Shown here in pieces: positions 17,637 through 28,277 of a stretch of DNA of 64,000 nt. Where the stretch lies: NCBI GenBank assembly GCA_018222805.1, contig JAAEZQ010000003.1, positions 203,487 through 267,486 on the forward strand. The letters run 5' to 3'. The first letter of the stretch is position 1. Each line of letters begins with the position of its first letter. Under the pieces are notes generated by a model. That model did no database searches. It was given only the letters and a program-made list of their open reading frames with translations, and was not told the origin of the DNA. This DNA is from Vibrionaceae bacterium. Its GTDB lineage: Bacteria > Pseudomonadota > Gammaproteobacteria > Enterobacterales > Vibrionaceae. The position numbers and the translations under genes were made by a program.

Positions 17637-19073
17637 TTAAAATAAGTTTTTGTCTCGTACTAATTCTCTTGGAAGACCATTTTTAATTCGGTTACTGACC
17701 CATTTCCCTAAACCGATGATTGCGCCCTGATACTTAACAAACACTTCGCCTTTACCTGTTTTTAGGCCTTCGGGAATATTTTGTGGGCGAACGTCACGCC
17801 CCATATACCACTCGCGGGCCTCATCTATTGTTAGTTCGATAGCATTACTTTCTTTACCTGTCGCCAGAGCCGTTGCGACCTGATGTTGCCAACGGTAACC
17901 GTTTTTGTGTGCCTCAGCTATTTTAATTCCCATACGAGAGAAGCGCAGTTCACCAATCATAGGCTCGAGTGCATTAGGGAACAACCAAACGTCTTTATCG
18001 CGTAGCCAAACCGTACTGTCATCCGGGATCTCAATGCCCAGTGTATTGCAAAGCTGTTGGGTTATCTCTGCAGATTCCTTTTTTGAGGCTTTAGCAAATG
18101 GGAATTTACCCATGCGTTTTTTCACCTTTGGCGCTTCGACTGAAGAGTGCTTGCGAATACGTGCGACGAAGAAGCCCTCACAGTCATAAACCTGAGGGAA
18201 GATATGTAAAAAACCATCTTCTGTAAGAGCCGCTTTCGCATCTTCAAACAAGCTTTCCAGACTTTCAAACTCAACAGCATCACCAAAGGTGCTTTTTAAG
18301 TGATGACAGACCTGTTGGTTTTCTTCCGTGCTTAAGGTGCAGGTTGAGTAAACCATTACACCACCGGGTTTCAAAGCGTGAAAGGCACTTTCAATCAAAT
18401 CTTTTTGTGTATCCGCAATGTCTAAAACCGATGCTTGTGTCCAGTTCTTCATTGCATCTTCGTCTTTACGAAGGGTGCCTTCTCCGGAACAAGGTGCATC
18501 CAGCAAAACGGCATCGAATTGTTCTGGTAACCAGCCCCCGAACACTCGTCCATCAAAGTTACTGAGCGCGGCGTTACGAACGCCGCAACGTTCAATGTTT
18601 GCATGCAGTACTTTCACACGGCTCGCGGCGTATTCATTGGCAACAAGTACGCCTTCATTGTTCATTAGCGCTGCGATTTGTGTCGTTTTTGAGCCCGGAG
18701 CAGCCGCGGTATCAAGAACAGCATGGTAAGCCTCATCGTTCATGAATAGGGCTGACACTGGCATCATCGAGCTCGCTTCCTGAATGTAGAATAATCCAGA
18801 CATGTGCTCTGCAGTGTTTCCTAGCGGTACCGCAGACTCATCTGCATCAATCCAGAAGCCCGTTTCGCACCATGGAACTGGTGAAAGTTTCCAGCCTTTC
18901 TCTTCTGCTCGCTGGATAAATGATTCGACGGTGATCTTCAGTGTGTTGACGCGAATGCTTTTACGTAATGGCTTTTGACAGGAAGAAATAAAGTCTTCCA
19001 TGTTAAGACCAGCAGGTAGGATAGTTTGGATTTTTTCCAGAAACGCGTCTGGGATGTATACATTAGGATGCAA
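17637..19073 (-). CDS. rsmF: 16S rRNA m5C1407 methyltransferase RsmF
   Basis: This 478-residue protein matches E. coli RsmF (YebU), which methylates C1407 of 16S rRNA in the assembled 30S subunit. The methyltransferase core has the SAM-binding segment DTAAAPGSKTTQIAALM, the DAPCSGEGTLRKDE motif, and the catalytic-cysteine motif YSTCTLSTEENQ. The long C-terminal region ends in a PUA-like domain (IPEGLKTGKGEVFVKYQGAIIGLGKWVSNRIKNGLPRELVRD). The letA-letB-rsmF order is the same as yebS-yebT-yebU in E. coli. Confidence 0.93.
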   Translation of the reverse strand: MHPNVYIPDAFLEKIQTILPAGLNMEDFISSCQKPLRKSIRVNTLKITVESFIQRAEEKGWKLSPVPWCETGFWIDADESAVPLGNTAEHMSGLFYIQEASSMMPVSALFMNDEAYHAVLDTAAAPGSKTTQIAALMNNEGVLVANEYAASRVKVLHANIERCGVRNAALSNFDGRVFGGWLPEQFDAVLLDAPCSGEGTLRKDEDAMKNWTQASVLDIADTQKDLIESAFHALKPGGVMVYSTCTLSTEENQQVCHHLKSTFGDAVEFESLESLFEDAKAALTEDGFLHIFPQVYDCEGFFVARIRKHSSVEAPKVKKRMGKFPFAKASKKESAEITQQLCNTLGIEIPDDSTVWLRDKDVWLFPNALEPMIGELRFSRMGIKIAEAHKNGYRWQHQVATALATGKESNAIELTIDEAREWYMGRDVRPQNIPEGLKTGKGEVFVKYQGAIIGLGKWVSNRIKNGLPRELVRDKNLF

Positions 19074-19154
19074 TGTGGAATCTCGTTAGCAGAATTTGTC
19101 GCAAATAATATACGAAAGCGACGCAGAAACGAATAGCGACCGGACGTGGGGATT

Positions 19155-19182
19155 AAAAAAGAGCAGCCAGTGCCGCTCTTTT
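19155..19182 (-). terminator. Terminator between letB and rsmF
   Basis: On the minus strand the AAAAGAGC/GCTCTTTT stem has a 10-base loop and a T-run. It lies 14 bases beyond the letB stop and before rsmF, so rsmF probably has its own promoter. Confidence 0.75.
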
Positions 19183-19195
19183 GATCACCTTATAA

Positions 19196-21844
19196 CTATG
19201 GCTTAGGAATTGCCGTTCGCCACTGTAGCCAACTCTCATCTGCTTGAGGATAGAGGAAAAAAGTCTGACCATTTTTTGCGGCAGGAAGAATTTGCGATCG
19301 TTCAGGCGTTGAAAAGGCGATCCCGCCACGCACAATACTATCAATGGTTCCGGCTTTGATATTCGCACCAGTCAGGCCTATCGAGACATCGACACCAGAC
19401 ACATTCCAAAACACACTGTTCTGGCGCACAAGGTATGCATACTCCGGTTTTAGTTTGATTGTTGTGACAATGCGATCGGCGAACTCTCCCAAGCGGACAT
19501 CGGTCACCTGACCAACCTCCATTTGACGATACAAAATAGGAGTTCCTGCCTGTACTGAGCCGCGTTGTTCACTTTGAAGCGTGAACATCACACCATGGAC
19601 TTGATCAAACTGTTTCTCTAACTCGAAACTAAAGGCACCATTACCTTTACCCGGCTGCACACGGATGGATTTTGAAACCAATGCGCCGAGATTTTTTACC
19701 CCGCCAAGACCAATTTCTGGCTCAGTAAGCCAAAAACGAGAACCTTCTACGGCAATGTCAGATACGTACTCTGGTAATATGCGCGCCGTTACTTCCACCA
19801 AATTGCGTCGGAAGTTCGGTACGACAAGGGTTACTTCACCCACTGTCACACCTTGGTAGGTGACTGGCATTCCTTTCACGACTTCTTGGGTGCCGTCAGT
19901 TGTCAGTGATATAACACGGCCGAATTTACGTGCTGTTTTTTGGTCTTCGTATAGCTTCCAGCGTTCACCGATTTTGTTTTCAACGCCGGGAACGGAGTCA
20001 AAGGCAATGCCACCTTGAATAATTGATTTGAGCGGATGAGCTTTAACACTTACACCTGCTAGAGATGCATCAATTTCAATACCTGAACGGTTCCAGAACA
20101 CGGTTTGAGAGGTTAAAAGGTGAGCAAATCGGTTTTCAATACTCACCTGAATAACCACGCCGCCATCAACCAAATGGAAATCCGAGACGCTACCCACCGG
20201 AAGGTTACGGTAGAGTAGAGGGCTGCCTTTTGAAACCGAAGGTAATTCAGGCGCGAATAGGGTAAGAATTTGAGAGCCACGGCGGTTGTATTGCGCCAGT
20301 TCCGCTAATGATTCACTTTGGAACAGTTGATATTCTTTCTGAATACTCGCTGCGCCTGCACTGACAAAGCTGATCGAGCCGGTAAGCAACTGTTTCGCTG
20401 GCGGTACGGTTACGCTGAGTCCAGATTCGGTCAGCTCAGCCGAAGCACTGCCTGTGACGTAGAAGCGGTTGTTCGATTTAATTAAGTGTTTGTATTCGTG
20501 GTCAATGAGTACATCCATGTATACTTCATGTTGTGCTTGCTGACCTTCTTCGATTAACCCAACATTAATAATTGAGCCAACCACAATACCTTTGTAGAGC
20601 ACATTCGCGCCACTGTCCAAACCAAATGAATTATCTGAAATAAGCCTAATCGCTATCGATTTTTCTTGTTGTTGATTGAATACATTTTTACGGATAGCGG
20701 TGAACTGGCGAGAGCGTTCGCCATCACCGGGAACAATCGTCAGATAATTACCGCGCACTAGGTTAGCGATATTTTCGAAACCGGAAAGAGAAACCTTTGC
20801 CTCTTCCAGAACAAATCGAGTTCCGGTTGTTAGCATGTCACTGAATGCTGGCTGTATAGCTGCAGAGGCTATGATTACTTCACGGCCTTCAGAAAGGTTT
20901 AAGTCGGTCACCTGACCAATTTCGAGCCCGCGATACATGATAGGGGCACCTGCCGCACTAATTTTGTTATCATCTGGTAGTACAATTTTAACTGCAATCC
21001 CTCGTCCAGCAGTTTTCAAGTCTTTGTATAAACGGAACTGAGTATTTTCACCTACAGGTTCACCATCATCAGGAGAATCCACCGCGATAGCGCCTCCAAT
21101 GAGGGCGCTCATACTCTCTAAACGAACGTCGACACCACTAAAACCAATGTTTGCTCCAATGCCACTTACGTTCCAGAAACGGCTGCGATCATTAATGATA
21201 TGGCGATACTGTTCCTGAATGTTTGCCTGAATTGTGATGGATTTTGCATCATCATCCAACTGATAGCTGTATACCGCACCAATAGGGATTTTCTTATAAA
21301 CGATTTGAGAGCCAATAGAGACGCCACCCAAATCTCGGCTTGTCAGTTTGATATTTAAACCCTGAGTTACGCGCAGGTCTGTAGGGGCGGCGTCGAGTGC
21401 ATGAAAAACGGTTTCTAACTCATCGCTATCACCCGGTTGAATAGAAATGTAGTTACCAGAAACGAGGGCATCCAAACCGGAGATGCCGCTGAGGCTAGCG
21501 GTTGGTTTTACGAGCCAAAAGCGTGTGTTTTCATTGAGCAGTTTTGTGGCTTCGGGATAGATATCTGCATCAACGTAAATACTGCCCAAATCTTCAGTCA
21601 GGTTAATATCGCGAACCATACCCACTTCCATTCCCTGATATCGAATGGTGGTTCTGCCTGCGACCAAACCTGCCGCATCGGAAAAGTAGATTTGAACGCG
21701 CTGACCAGCATCATGGATCGATTTCACCACCAGCCAGCCGGCTAAAACCATCGTCAAAATCGGAAGCAGCCAAAGGGGAGATATACCTTTACTCCTTTTA
21801 ATCTCTGGCACGTATGACGTTTGAGAATTGTTCTGATCACTCAT
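19196..21844 (-). CDS. letB: MCE-repeat lipid transport protein LetB (YebT)
   Basis: This 882-residue protein (877 in E. coli) has one N-terminal transmembrane helix (ISPLWLLPILTMVLAGWLVV). It has seven MCE/MlaD domains, each opening with a pattern like GLVAGRTTIRYQGMEVG, GVSIGSQIVYKKIPIG, GSVQAGTPILYRQMEVG. In E. coli, seven stacked MCE rings form a hydrophobic tunnel across the periplasm for lipid movement between inner and outer membranes. The start codon overlaps the end of letA by 8 bases, so the two are translationally coupled. Confidence 0.93.
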   Translation of the reverse strand: MSDQNNSQTSYVPEIKRSKGISPLWLLPILTMVLAGWLVVKSIHDAGQRVQIYFSDAAGLVAGRTTIRYQGMEVGMVRDINLTEDLGSIYVDADIYPEATKLLNENTRFWLVKPTASLSGISGLDALVSGNYISIQPGDSDELETVFHALDAAPTDLRVTQGLNIKLTSRDLGGVSIGSQIVYKKIPIGAVYSYQLDDDAKSITIQANIQEQYRHIINDRSRFWNVSGIGANIGFSGVDVRLESMSALIGGAIAVDSPDDGEPVGENTQFRLYKDLKTAGRGIAVKIVLPDDNKISAAGAPIMYRGLEIGQVTDLNLSEGREVIIASAAIQPAFSDMLTTGTRFVLEEAKVSLSGFENIANLVRGNYLTIVPGDGERSRQFTAIRKNVFNQQQEKSIAIRLISDNSFGLDSGANVLYKGIVVGSIINVGLIEEGQQAQHEVYMDVLIDHEYKHLIKSNNRFYVTGSASAELTESGLSVTVPPAKQLLTGSISFVSAGAASIQKEYQLFQSESLAELAQYNRRGSQILTLFAPELPSVSKGSPLLYRNLPVGSVSDFHLVDGGVVIQVSIENRFAHLLTSQTVFWNRSGIEIDASLAGVSVKAHPLKSIIQGGIAFDSVPGVENKIGERWKLYEDQKTARKFGRVISLTTDGTQEVVKGMPVTYQGVTVGEVTLVVPNFRRNLVEVTARILPEYVSDIAVEGSRFWLTEPEIGLGGVKNLGALVSKSIRVQPGKGNGAFSFELEKQFDQVHGVMFTLQSEQRGSVQAGTPILYRQMEVGQVTDVRLGEFADRIVTTIKLKPEYAYLVRQNSVFWNVSGVDVSIGLTGANIKAGTIDSIVRGGIAFSTPERSQILPAAKNGQTFFLYPQADESWLQWRTAIPKP

Positions 21845-23087
21845 TCATTGACTCTTTTTCTGATTGTTTTTGGGGCTGGTCCCAGATTAGCCTTGGGTCG
21901 ATACTGTCTGCTGCTAGCATAGTGAACACTACTACTAAACCAAAGGCGACAGCACCAAGCCCTGGTGTAAAATCGAGTATCTGACCACGGTCGATCAAGG
22001 TCATCATGATAGAGATAACAAACAAGTCCATGACTGACCACTTACCGATCCATTTTACTGCGAAGTAAACCATCATCCGTTGGCGCTTAAACACCGAACG
22101 TTTGAATTTGATGCATAGCATGATGTATGCGAGGCTGAGAATTTTGACCACGGGTACGACAATGCTGGCGATAAAAATAATTGCAGCAATGCCGTACATA
22201 CCGCTGTTAATCAAAGAAGCAACGCCGGAAAGAATGGTGTCTTCTAGGCGTTGGCCGTTGGTTATTAAAATTGAAATCGGAATTAAGTTAGCAGGGAAGA
22301 TCGCCACGGTTGCTGCAATCAGATATGCCCATGTTTTCTGAATAGAGTGTGGTTTACGATGGTAAAGCTCGTGTTGGCAGCGGCGGCAAGAGTCATTCTC
22401 AGGTTGCGACAAGTGACATTCATGGCAGTGCACATCTTTGTGTTCAAACGGGTAAGTGACCTCTGGTTGCCAAACTTCCCAGTAGCGACGCACGCTGATT
22501 CGTGAAACAAGCAGGACGGTAAATACTTGCAGTAAAGCAAGGCCAATTAAACCGGGGCCAACAAAAATATCCGAATAGTCCTGCAGTTTGAAGCAAGCGA
22601 CAGCAATACTGACCAGAAACACATCCAGCATTACCCAATGCTTGAGATGCTGAATGAGCCAAAGAGAAGTGCGCAGCCCATTAAACCATCGTGTATGGAT
22701 TGAAATATGCGCCGTAACGACAGAAACACAAACGGTCAGCGGTGCCAAAGAACTACAAAAAAGTATCAGCAGCGAGAGAAGTACGAAACCTTCTTCCATC
22801 AATGCAATCATTCCGGATGGCAAGGTCGCCGGGATCATGACACCAAACAGCCTGATACTGATGAAATTAAAAAAGTGGGAAGGAATAAATAAAAGAATAC
22901 AGGTTACGGCGATGGCTAAGTTACCCGACAGGCTATGCTGCCCACCACGATACAATTGTGTACCACAACGAGGGCAGTAGGCATGTCTACCTTGAGGTAA
23001 CTCGACGACATCAACCGGAAGTTCACAACCCTGGCACAATCGCACTCGGTTGGGTTTCATGGCGTGCTTAGATAGAGAGGTCATCAC
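21837..23087 (-). CDS. letA: LetA (YebS), PqiA-family inner-membrane partner of LetB
   Basis: This 416-residue PqiA-type membrane protein has two modules. Each begins with a zinc-ribbon-like CxxC pair (LCQGCELP...YCPRCGTQL, residues about 18-45, and CHECHLSQPENDSCRRCQHEL near 218-240) followed by four transmembrane helices. LetA is thought to deliver or extract lipids at the inner-membrane end of the LetB tunnel. Upstream, AGAGG precedes the ATG at 23087. The gene is 24 bases downstream of the ABC exporter gene, so they probably share a transcript. Confidence 0.92.
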   Translation of the reverse strand: MMTSLSKHAMKPNRVRLCQGCELPVDVVELPQGRHAYCPRCGTQLYRGGQHSLSGNLAIAVTCILLFIPSHFFNFISIRLFGVMIPATLPSGMIALMEEGFVLLSLLILFCSSLAPLTVCVSVVTAHISIHTRWFNGLRTSLWLIQHLKHWVMLDVFLVSIAVACFKLQDYSDIFVGPGLIGLALLQVFTVLLVSRISVRRYWEVWQPEVTYPFEHKDVHCHECHLSQPENDSCRRCQHELYHRKPHSIQKTWAYLIAATVAIFPANLIPISILITNGQRLEDTILSGVASLINSGMYGIAAIIFIASIVVPVVKILSLAYIMLCIKFKRSVFKRQRMMVYFAVKWIGKWSVMDLFVISIMMTLIDRGQILDFTPGLGAVAFGLVVVFTMLAADSIDPRLIWDQPQKQSEKESMNE

Positions 23088-23111
23088 AACGACCTCTCTA
23101 AACAGAATGTT

Positions 23112-24908
23112 TTAAGCGTGGGACTGAATGCCACCATATAAGGTTTGATATAAGCCTTCCTGCTCAACTAACTCTCCATGGGTCCCGGTTTGTGTCACTT
23201 TTCCATCTTCAAGCACATAGATCAAGTCGGCTTGTTTCACCGCAGACAGACGATGGGCAACAATTAACGTTGTTCGACCACGCAAGAATTCAGTTAACGC
23301 CTTGTGCAGAGCAGCTTCTGTCGCTGTATCTAACGCGGACGTTGCTTCATCCAAAATAACAAATTGAGGATTACTCAATACCATTCTGGCTATCGCGAGA
23401 CGCTGGCGTTGCCCGCCTGACAATCGAATACCATTGCGGCCAATTTGTGTATCTAACCCGTGGTTTAACTGAGAAATGACATCTTGTAGCTGAGCGACAT
23501 CTAGCGCACGCCACAATGACATCTCATCGAAGTTACCCCCGAGAGTCAGATTATGCCTTAAGGTATCGTTAAATAATATAGGTTGCTGTAATACCACGGC
23601 AATTTTATCGCGGATTACTTCAAAGCCTATCTCGTCTGTGAGCTCATCGTTGTAACGAATCTGTCCTGAATTTTGATGATAAACCCCTATCAGTAGCTGA
23701 ATCAATGTCGATTTACCACCACCACTGGCGCCCACCAAAGCCACCTTTTTACCCGCAGGAATATGCAAAGAGAGGTGTTCCAGTACATTGTGTTCATTGT
23801 TGTAAGAGAAGTTCACATTCTCTACTTTTACATCTACCTCTCTATCATCAGTAAAAGGATTTACTCTTGAAGGCGGCCTATTTTCTTCTTCTAGAGTAAG
23901 TAGATCGTTAATGCGCTTTAATGCCGCTTTGGCACTGTACCAGGAGAACTGGATACCAAGTAGCTCCTGAACAGGGGACAACATGAACCACAAGTAGCCA
24001 AACACGGCAAACATTTGGCCGATGGTCAGGTCACTAAATAGAACCATCAACATTGCCACTGCGCGGAATAATTCAAAGCCAATTAAAAAAAGTAAGAAAG
24101 ACACACGGCCAGCCGCTTCAGATTGCCACGCATACTTATCAGCATTGACGCGGACTTGATCGGCACTATTTTTCAGTTGTTGGAGGAATTCTCGTTCTTT
24201 ATTGGCGGCTCGCAGCTGATAAATACCATCTAACGTTTCGACCAGACGTGTTTGAAACAGCTCGAAAGAGTGGTTTTCTTTACGCTTCAGGTGCTTGACC
24301 ATGCTGCCGAGTTTGCGCGAAAAATAGATAACGACCGGATTAACCAACAAGATAAATAAGCCCAATCGCCAGTCTAACCAAAGAAGAACGATTGCAGTTC
24401 CTATTACGGTCAGTAAACTAATAACAAACTTCGCCAGAGTTGAGCCGATAAATTGATCAATGGTTTCAATATCAGTAATCAGGTGAGCGTTGATACCGCC
24501 ACTGCCTTTGGTCTCGTACTGACGGATACTGATTCTGCCTAATTTGTCGATCATCTTGCTGCGCATTTCGAAGGTGATGGTCTTCGATATCAGCGTGAAT
24601 TGACGACTTTGAACGATGTTGAGTGCTTGACTCGCAGCTCGCATGAGCACGACTAAAAAAAGCGTAAAGAAAATATAGCCAATAGGTGTGTGCCACGCTT
24701 CTGGAAGAGTAGCATTCATTGCGGCTATGCCATTGGCTGGTTGATCCAATAAGACTTCATCCACCATTAACGGCATAAGAAGAGGGATTGGAACACTAAT
24801 CAAGGTCGCCAAAACAGCAATCAAGTTCGCTAGGATCAGCTTGGACTTGTGCTTTTTTACTTGTGTTATCAACCAAGAACGGCTAATAGTGTCATCTTTC
24901 TTAATCAT
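23112..24908 (-). CDS. ABC exporter, fused permease-ATPase (MsbA/MdlB type)
   Basis: This 598-residue half-transporter has six predicted membrane helices in the first ~310 residues. The nucleotide-binding domain has Walker A GASGGGKST, a Q-loop (VVLQQPILFNDTLRHNLTLGG), the signature LSGGQRQR and Walker B FVILDEATSALD, with an H-loop in IVAHRLS. It should act as a homodimer exporting a lipid, peptide or drug. The substrate cannot be read from sequence. It leads the ABC-letA-letB run, which hints at an envelope-lipid role (inference). Confidence 0.88.
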   Translation of the reverse strand: MIKKDDTISRSWLITQVKKHKSKLILANLIAVLATLISVPIPLLMPLMVDEVLLDQPANGIAAMNATLPEAWHTPIGYIFFTLFLVVLMRAASQALNIVQSRQFTLISKTITFEMRSKMIDKLGRISIRQYETKGSGGINAHLITDIETIDQFIGSTLAKFVISLLTVIGTAIVLLWLDWRLGLFILLVNPVVIYFSRKLGSMVKHLKRKENHSFELFQTRLVETLDGIYQLRAANKEREFLQQLKNSADQVRVNADKYAWQSEAAGRVSFLLFLIGFELFRAVAMLMVLFSDLTIGQMFAVFGYLWFMLSPVQELLGIQFSWYSAKAALKRINDLLTLEEENRPPSRVNPFTDDREVDVKVENVNFSYNNEHNVLEHLSLHIPAGKKVALVGASGGGKSTLIQLLIGVYHQNSGQIRYNDELTDEIGFEVIRDKIAVVLQQPILFNDTLRHNLTLGGNFDEMSLWRALDVAQLQDVISQLNHGLDTQIGRNGIRLSGGQRQRLAIARMVLSNPQFVILDEATSALDTATEAALHKALTEFLRGRTTLIVAHRLSAVKQADLIYVLEDGKVTQTGTHGELVEQEGLYQTLYGGIQSHA

Positions 24909-25001
24909 TGTAATTGAGAATAAGTCCTATTATAAAGTAGGTCAGCATTTTAGCGTTATCCCATAAGAATGGAAGCGTTATAAAGTAAGTAGGAAGTTAA
25001 T

Positions 25002-25475
25002 ATGAACATAGAACAGTATCAAAGACTAACCAAGCAAGCCACTGCACTCATTGAGTCAGAGCCAGACTTTATTGCCAACTTGGCAAACCTGAGCTCGCTT
25101 CTATTCATGGAGCTAGAAGATCTCAACTGGGCAGGCTTTTACCTGACTAAAGGGGACGAACTGGTTTTAGGGCCGTTCCAAGGTAAGCCAGCTTGTGTTC
25201 GCATCCCAATGGGGCGAGGTGTCTGTGGTACCGCAGCAAAAACTAACACTATACAAAGAGTATACGACGTTCACGCGTTTGAAGGCCATATTGCTTGTGA
25301 TGCGGCAAGTAATTCGGAAATCGTGATTCCGTTTACTATTGATGGAAAAGTGGCAGGAGTGTTAGATATCGATAGCCCAAGTATTGGCCGATTCAATGAA
25401 ACGGACGAAGCTGGGCTCACTCATTTTATGTCTGAAGTAGAAAAGCTGCTTAATTCACACGCGAACAACGCATAA
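25002..25475 (+). CDS. msrC: Free methionine-(R)-sulfoxide reductase (fRMsr, GAF type)
   Basis: This 157-residue single GAF-domain enzyme reduces free L-methionine-(R)-sulfoxide. The three catalytic cysteines are at C65, C75 and C99 ([15 protein letters not shown] and [13 protein letters not shown]), with the same 10 and 24 residue spacing as E. coli MsrC. AGGAAG lies 8 bases before the ATG. It begins the conserved msrC-proQ-prc block. Confidence 0.92.
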   Translation: MNIEQYQRLTKQATALIESEPDFIANLANLSSLLFMELEDLNWAGFYLTKGDELVLGPFQGKPACVRIPMGRGVCGTAAKTNTIQRVYDVHAFEGHIACDAASNSEIVIPFTIDGKVAGVLDIDSPSIGRFNETDEAGLTHFMSEVEKLLNSHANNA

Positions 25476-25573
25476 ATTCGTCCACGAGTGTGGTTTTTCC
25501 TTGGCATCTCACTATAATACGAGAATATTTTTTCTTAATGCTCTGCGGAAATCCGCTCAAACCAGGAACCCTC

Positions 25574-26200
25574 ATGACTGAAAAGTTAAAAAACAGCAAA
25601 GAAGTTATCGCATATATTGCTGAATGTTTCCCTAAGTGCTTTACTTTAGAAGGTGAAGCAAAACCTCTGAAAATTGGTATTTTTCAAGATCTTGCGGAAC
25701 GTCTAAATGAAGACGAAAAAGTAAGCAAAACTCAGCTTCGTGCAGCGTTAAGACAGTACACTTCATCATGGCGTTACCTACATGGTGTAAAACCAGGTGC
25801 GGTACGTGTTGATCTGGATGGCAACCCATGTGGTGAGCTAGAAGAAGAACACGTAGAACACGCTAAAGCAACACTTGCAGAAAGCAAAGCGAAAGTTCAA
25901 GCTCGTCGTAAAGAACAAGCACAGAAAGCTCGTGAAGAGAGTAAGGCGAAAGCAAAACCAGCGGCTAAGAAGCCTCAACAGCCTCGTCGTACCAACAAAC
26001 CAAAAGCACAAAAACCAACTCAGCCTGTAGAAACACGCGCGCTAAATGCTGACGAAATCACAGTAGGCAACGCAGTTAACGTGAACATGGGTAAAGGAAA
26101 CATGGCAGCGACCATTGTTGAAATCAATAAGGATGATGTACGTGTTCAACTTGCTAACGGCCTACAAATGGTTGTGAAAGCGGAGCACTTGCGCGCATAA
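25574..26200 (+). CDS. proQ: RNA chaperone ProQ
   Basis: This 208-residue FinO/ProQ protein is a global RNA-binding protein that stabilises sRNAs and mRNA 3' ends. The N-terminal FinO domain (about residues 5-125) shows [29 protein letters not shown] and [27 protein letters not shown] charged, lysine/proline-rich linker follows, then a C-terminal Tudor-like domain ([33 protein letters not shown]). The open frame begins 28 codons earlier. The ATG at 25574, after AGGAA, fits the family start (MTEKLKNS). prc follows 17 bases later. Confidence 0.95.
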   Translation: MTEKLKNSKEVIAYIAECFPKCFTLEGEAKPLKIGIFQDLAERLNEDEKVSKTQLRAALRQYTSSWRYLHGVKPGAVRVDLDGNPCGELEEEHVEHAKATLAESKAKVQARRKEQAQKAREESKAKAKPAAKKPQQPRRTNKPKAQKPTQPVETRALNADEITVGNAVNVNMGKGNMAATIVEINKDDVRVQLANGLQMVVKAEHLRA

Positions 26201-26217
26201 GGGAGATACTCCTACGC

Positions 26218-28224
26218 ATGAATTGCCGTTCAAAAGTGACCTTGATTGCTGCTAGCTTATTGCTAGCAGCATCAGCTCAGGCTCTAGAAGCCAAACTAAA
26301 TAAAGATGACTTGCCGGTGCTTACTCCTGAAGTTCAGCACGAAACGGCCAGCAAACGAGTCACCTCTCGATTTACCCGCTCTCATTACAAGCATTTCAGT
26401 CTCGATGACGATTTCTCCAAAGCGATATTTGAACGCTATGTAGAAATGCTTGATTATAATCGAAATATTTTCACTCAAGCAGATATTGACTCCTTCAAAG
26501 ATTGGTCTATTGAGCTGGATGATCAGCTTAAAGCTGGCAATAACCAGATCGCATTCGATGTCTATAATCTGTCCATGCAAAAGCGTTTTGAACGTTTTGC
26601 CTATGCTTTGACTTTGCTCGACAAAGAAATCAAATTTGATAATGAAGACGAGATCGAACTCGATCGTTCAGAAGCAGTATGGCCAAAAAATGAGTCGGAA
26701 ATTAATGAGCTATGGCGAAAACGTGTTAAATATGACGCGCTAAATCTGAAACTGACAGGCAAAGAGTGGCCAGAAATCAAAGAAGTTTTAGAGAAGCGTT
26801 ATAACAATGCGATGAAGCGAATCACTCAAACTAATAACGAAGACGCATTTCAGCTTTATATGAATGCCTTCGCTAGACAAGTTGATCCGCATACCAGCTA
26901 CCTTTCTCCTCGCAACGCGGAACAGTTCCAGTCAGAAATGAACCTTTCTTTGGAAGGTATCGGTGCTGTTTTACAAATGACGGATGATTACACCGTTATT
27001 CGCTCTCTCGTTGTCGGTGGGCCAGCTTCAAACAGTAAGCAGCTTGATGAAGGTGACCGAATCATTGGTGTTGGTCAAGATGGCGAAGAAATTGTCGACA
27101 TTATTGGTTGGCGTTTAGACGATGTTGTGCAGTTAATCAAAGGTCCGAAAGGAACAAAGGTTAACCTTCAGATCTTGCCAGAAGGTGCTGGAGCAAAAAG
27201 TCACATTGTCACTATTGTTCGTGATAAAGTCCGTTTGGAAGACCGAGCTGTTAAGTCAGAAGTTATTGAGAAGGACGGCAAGAAAATCGGCGTTTTGGAA
27301 GTGCCGAGCTTTTATGTCGGACTGTCAAAAGATACTGACAAACTGTTGGCGGAGTTTAAGACTAAAAATGTTGACGGTGTCATTGTCGACTTACGTAACA
27401 ATGGTGGCGGAGCTTTAACAGAAGCAACGGCACTGACGGGACTGTTTATTAAAGAAGGTCCGGTAGTACAAGTTCGTGATAGTTACGGTCGAATTAAGGT
27501 TAATGCCGATACTGATGGACAAATCAGTTACGATGGTCCGCTAACGGTTTTAATCAACCGTTATAGTGCATCCGCCTCAGAAATCTTTGCAGCAGCAATG
27601 CAAGATTATAATCGTGCAATCATTCTTGGTGAGAACTCTTTTGGTAAGGGCACTGTTCAGCAACACCGTTCGTTGAACCATATCTATGATCTTTTTGATA
27701 AAGAGTTAGGGTATGTTCAATACACTATTCAGAAGTTCTACCGCATTGATGGTGGCAGTACTCAGAATCGTGGGGTAGCGCCAGATATCGCTTATCCAAC
27801 GCCAATTGAAGCTTCCGAAACAGGTGAAAGTGTCGAAGAGAATGCACTACCATGGGATAGCATCGATAAGGCAAGTTACACAATGTATCCGAGTGAGGAT
27901 ACATTGGTCGAGAATTTGACCAAGTTGCATAACAAACGCATCGCGGATGAACTGGAGTTCCGATTCATTAAAGAAGACATAGAGAAGTATCGTCAAGAAA
28001 AAGACAACAACTTCTTGTCGCTTAATGAAAAAGTGCGTAAAGATGAGCAAGAGTCAGAAGACAAGCTTCGCTTGGAGCGTATTAATGAACGCCAAGCATC
28101 AGTAGGCAAAAAGGCATTTAAGTCGTTAGATGATGTGCCTAAAGACTACGAAGCCCCAGATGTTTATCTCGATGAATCTGTCTCAATTATGATTGATATG
28201 TTGAAAGCAACCAATCAGTCATAA
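26218..28224 (+). CDS. prc: Periplasmic carboxy-terminal protease Prc (Tsp)
   Basis: This 668-residue protein has a signal peptide (about residues 1-22, ending AQA). Prc degrades proteins with non-polar C-termini, including misfolded and SsrA-tagged ones, and in E. coli processes FtsI and controls the peptidoglycan hydrolase MepS. A PDZ domain is visible (GIGAVLQMTDDYTVIRSLVVGGPA...LDEGDRIIGVGQDG). The catalytic dyad is S452 (YSASASE) and K477 (NSFGKGTVQ), the same positions as in E. coli. It is probably cotranscribed with proQ and ends at a strong terminator. Confidence 0.95.
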   Translation: MNCRSKVTLIAASLLLAASAQALEAKLNKDDLPVLTPEVQHETASKRVTSRFTRSHYKHFSLDDDFSKAIFERYVEMLDYNRNIFTQADIDSFKDWSIELDDQLKAGNNQIAFDVYNLSMQKRFERFAYALTLLDKEIKFDNEDEIELDRSEAVWPKNESEINELWRKRVKYDALNLKLTGKEWPEIKEVLEKRYNNAMKRITQTNNEDAFQLYMNAFARQVDPHTSYLSPRNAEQFQSEMNLSLEGIGAVLQMTDDYTVIRSLVVGGPASNSKQLDEGDRIIGVGQDGEEIVDIIGWRLDDVVQLIKGPKGTKVNLQILPEGAGAKSHIVTIVRDKVRLEDRAVKSEVIEKDGKKIGVLEVPSFYVGLSKDTDKLLAEFKTKNVDGVIVDLRNNGGGALTEATALTGLFIKEGPVVQVRDSYGRIKVNADTDGQISYDGPLTVLINRYSASASEIFAAAMQDYNRAIILGENSFGKGTVQQHRSLNHIYDLFDKELGYVQYTIQKFYRIDGGSTQNRGVAPDIAYPTPIEASETGESVEENALPWDSIDKASYTMYPSEDTLVENLTKLHNKRIADELEFRFIKEDIEKYRQEKDNNFLSLNEKVRKDEQESEDKLRLERINERQASVGKKAFKSLDDVPKDYEAPDVYLDESVSIMIDMLKATNQS

Positions 28225-28245
28225 TGACTAAAAACTCAATACTAC

Positions 28246-28277
28246 AAGAGCGAGTCCTTATGACTCGCTCTTTTTTT
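28246..28277 (+). terminator. Terminator of the msrC-proQ-prc block
   Basis: A perfect AGAGCGAGTC/GACTCGCTCT stem is followed by seven T. Confidence 0.9.

Noticed and set aside
27199..27212. A further matS site inside prc (GTCACATTGTCAC)
   Set aside because: One mismatch in the left half-site and it lies within codons of a conserved gene. Near matches of this kind are expected by chance.
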